Assembly: GCA_937860175.1 (NCBI GenBank)
Contig: CALMBJ010000252.1
Location: 1-15,276 of the forward strand
Source: an uncultured Actinomycetes bacterium
GTDB lineage: Bacteria > Actinomycetota > Actinomycetes > Nanopelagicales > Nanopelagicaceae
Direction: 5' to 3'
DNA length: 15,276 bases
This document shows, piece by piece, positions 13,885 through 15,276 of this stretch. Each line of letters opens with the position of its first letter. The first letter of the stretch is position 1. The notes beneath the pieces were generated by a model, which searched no databases, was not told where the DNA came from, and saw only the letters and a list, made by a program, of their open reading frames with translations. The translations under genes and the position numbers were made by a program.

Positions 13885-15249
13885 TTAAAGAGAGCCCAGC
13901 GCTAGATCGTGCAGGGAGCGTCGGGCTGACTCGAGGGCAACTAACTGGGCAAAGGCTGCGTTGTACTCAATCTCATTTTCTACAGGATTAAGTCGCTGTA
14001 GTGATGACTTTAGGTCAGCAATTGAGCGTGAAATCGCTACTTCGCGAAGTCTGGCGACGATGCTTGCAACATAGAGCTGCGTTGGTTTTCCATCTGCACG
14101 AATTGGCTCAACTGAGAGTTCGGTAAACAGCGCACGTAAGTTTTCATCGGTGATCAGTTCTGGTGAAAGCTTTTCATGTGAATCTATAACTACTCGCATC
14201 GCACTGTATGCAGGATGCGTGAAGGCTCCCTGCTCAATAGAACTCCACAACTCACCTTCGAAGAGTTGCGGTTCTTGCAAACGTGACTTGAGTACTTCTC
14301 GTTCTAAAATCAAGCGGGCTTCATTGGGATCAGGTCTAAAGTTTGGTTGCGCGGTCAATTCTTCGCCATCATTGCGATTTTGTTGAGGCGCAGATTTAAC
14401 ACCTTGTGCAACAGCTCGAGTGACAATTTCAACTTCAACACCTAGCCAGCCAGCAAGTAGTCGTGTGTATTCAGGACGCAAAGATTTGTCTCGAATTTGA
14501 GCGACAAGCGGAGCGGCAGCATTAAGTGCATTAACCCGTCCTTCTGCTGTCTCTAACTTGTGATGAGCTAACTCTGCGCGAATAGCAAACTCAAACAATG
14601 GAACTCGGCGGGCAATCAAATCTCGTAGAGCCAGATCTCCCTTTTCCTGGCGCAGCTCGCAAGGATCTAAACCATCTGGTTCAACAGCAACAAAGGTTTG
14701 CGTTACAAATTTTTGGTCCTCGCTAAAGGCTCGAAGCGCCGCCTTCTGACCTGCAGCATCACCATCAAAGGTAAAGATGACTTCACCACGGAAGGCGTCA
14801 TCATCCATCAATAAGCGTCGCAAAATTCTGATGTGATCTGCTCCAAAAGCGGTTCCACATGTTGCAACCGCAGTTGTTATTCCAGCCAAATGTGCGGCCA
14901 TAACATCTGTATAACCTTCAACAATGACCGCTTGGCGCTTTTTTGCAATCTCCTTCTTGGCTACATCCAGGCCGTAAAGAACCTGACTCTTCTTATAAAT
15001 TGGCGACTCTGAGGAGTTTAAATACTTTGGGCCTTGATCCTCTTCATCACTTGCCAATTTTCGCGCTCCAAAACCAACGATGTCACCAGAGATATCTTTG
15101 ATTGGCCACATCAGGCGATTGCGGAACTTATCTATGGGGCCGCGTTGACCCATCTTGGATAGCCCTGCTAATTCAAGTTCATCAATTGAGTATCCGAGTC
15201 CGCGCAGATGCTTAGTTAATCCATCCCATTCATTAGGCGAGTAACCAAC
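13885..15249 (-). CDS. dnaG: DNA primase, N-terminal part missing at the contig end
   Basis: The enzyme makes RNA primers at the replication fork. The native fragment is 454 residues, numbered from V1 at 15249. It has the RNA-polymerase-domain segments KFRNRLMWPI (41-50) and GPKYLNSSE (73-81), the Toprim motif EGYTD (111-115, with E111) and FDGDAAG (161-167, with D162 and D164). A helical C-terminal region that would contact the DnaB helicase follows. Full DnaG is about 600-640 residues, so the CHC2 zinc-binding domain and the start of the catalytic core lie beyond the window. An apparent GTG start at 15264 encoding M-Y-K-R-Q is derived from sequencing adapter and is not part of the protein. 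The stop is 81 bases upstream of the tRNA-Asn 5' end. Confidence 0.95.
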   Translation of the reverse strand, partial: VGYSPNEWDGLTKHLRGLGYSIDELELAGLSKMGQRGPIDKFRNRLMWPIKDISGDIVGFGARKLASDEEDQGPKYLNSSESPIYKKSQVLYGLDVAKKEIAKKRQAVIVEGYTDVMAAHLAGITTAVATCGTAFGADHIRILRRLLMDDDAFRGEVIFTFDGDAAGQKAALRAFSEDQKFVTQTFVAVEPDGLDPCELRQEKGDLALRDLIARRVPLFEFAIRAELAHHKLETAEGRVNALNAAAPLVAQIRDKSLRPEYTRLLAGWLGVEVEIVTRAVAQGVKSAPQQNRNDGEELTAQPNFRPDPNEARLILEREVLKSRLQEPQLFEGELWSSIEQGAFTHPAYSAMRVVIDSHEKLSPELITDENLRALFTELSVEPIRADGKPTQLYVASIVARLREVAISRSIADLKSSLQRLNPVENEIEYNAAFAQLVALESARRSLHDLALGSL

Positions 15250-15276
15250 CTGTCTCTTATACACATCTGACGCTGC
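15250..15276. other. Illumina Nextera transposase adapter (non-genomic)
   Basis: The sequence begins CTGTCTCTTATACACATCT, the Nextera mosaic-end reverse complement. It continues GACGCTGC, which is the adjoining read-1 side adapter. It runs to the last base of the window, as expected for untrimmed adapter at a contig end. Confidence 0.97.

Noticed and set aside
1..15249. CRISPR arrays, insertion sequences, prophage or defence genes
   Set aside because: No regularly spaced repeats, transposase motifs, terminal repeats or defence-family signatures were seen; the gene content is housekeeping and carbon metabolism.

Overview
The window looks like a metagenome-assembled contig from a streamlined, moderately low-GC actinobacterium. 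A freshwater acI / Nanopelagicales-type lineage is my best guess. This rests on actinobacterial-looking proteins, AT-leaning codon use, very short or negative intergenic spaces and several start codons placed as for leaderless mRNAs; I could not search a database. Both ends are truncated inside genes: the NAD(P)H-hydrate dehydratase gene on the left and the DNA primase gene dnaG on the right. The last 27 bases (15250-15276) are not genomic. They are Illumina Nextera transposase adapter, so the biological sequence ends at 15249. No stretch longer than about 100 bases lacks a gene.

Layout. 1-683: 3' part of an NAD(P)H-hydrate dehydratase gene. 771-3351: a forward run with an orphan LuxR-family response regulator, a stand-alone homologue of the DNA polymerase III gamma/tau C-terminal domain, and a secreted GH25 muramidase-like protein that overlaps the tau-like gene by an ATGA junction. 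3341-6556: a divergent glycerol pair, glpD (-) and glpK (+). 6553-11880: a galactose block, with an alpha-galactosidase (-) divergent from a tight galT-galE-galK operon (+). 11881-13728 (-): a small ACT-domain protein, an HtrA-like PDZ protease and a Tat-exported Rieske protein. 13732-13803 (-): tRNA-Asn(GTT). 13885-15249 (-): dnaG, missing its N-terminal part.

Function. The middle 8.5 kb is a coherent carbon-acquisition region. The alpha-galactosidase would release galactose from alpha-galactosides; GalK, GalT and GalE convert galactose to UDP-glucose and glucose-1-phosphate; GlpK and GlpD convert glycerol to dihydroxyacetone phosphate. The two modules meet tail to tail with overlapping stop codons. 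A natural source of both products would be alpha-galactosyl-glycerol compounds (floridoside type, or the head group of digalactosyl lipids) from algae and cyanobacteria. That link is inference, and no transporter lies in the window.

Points of most interest: symmetric -10 elements of the form TAnnnTA in both divergent spacers (glpD/glpK and galA/galT); a perfect 9-bp hairpin ending exactly at the start codon of the tau-like gene; a Rieske gene whose start lies 3 nt after a tRNA; a run of convergent genes with no room for terminators; and the adapter artefact that creates a false MYKRQ N-terminus on DnaG.
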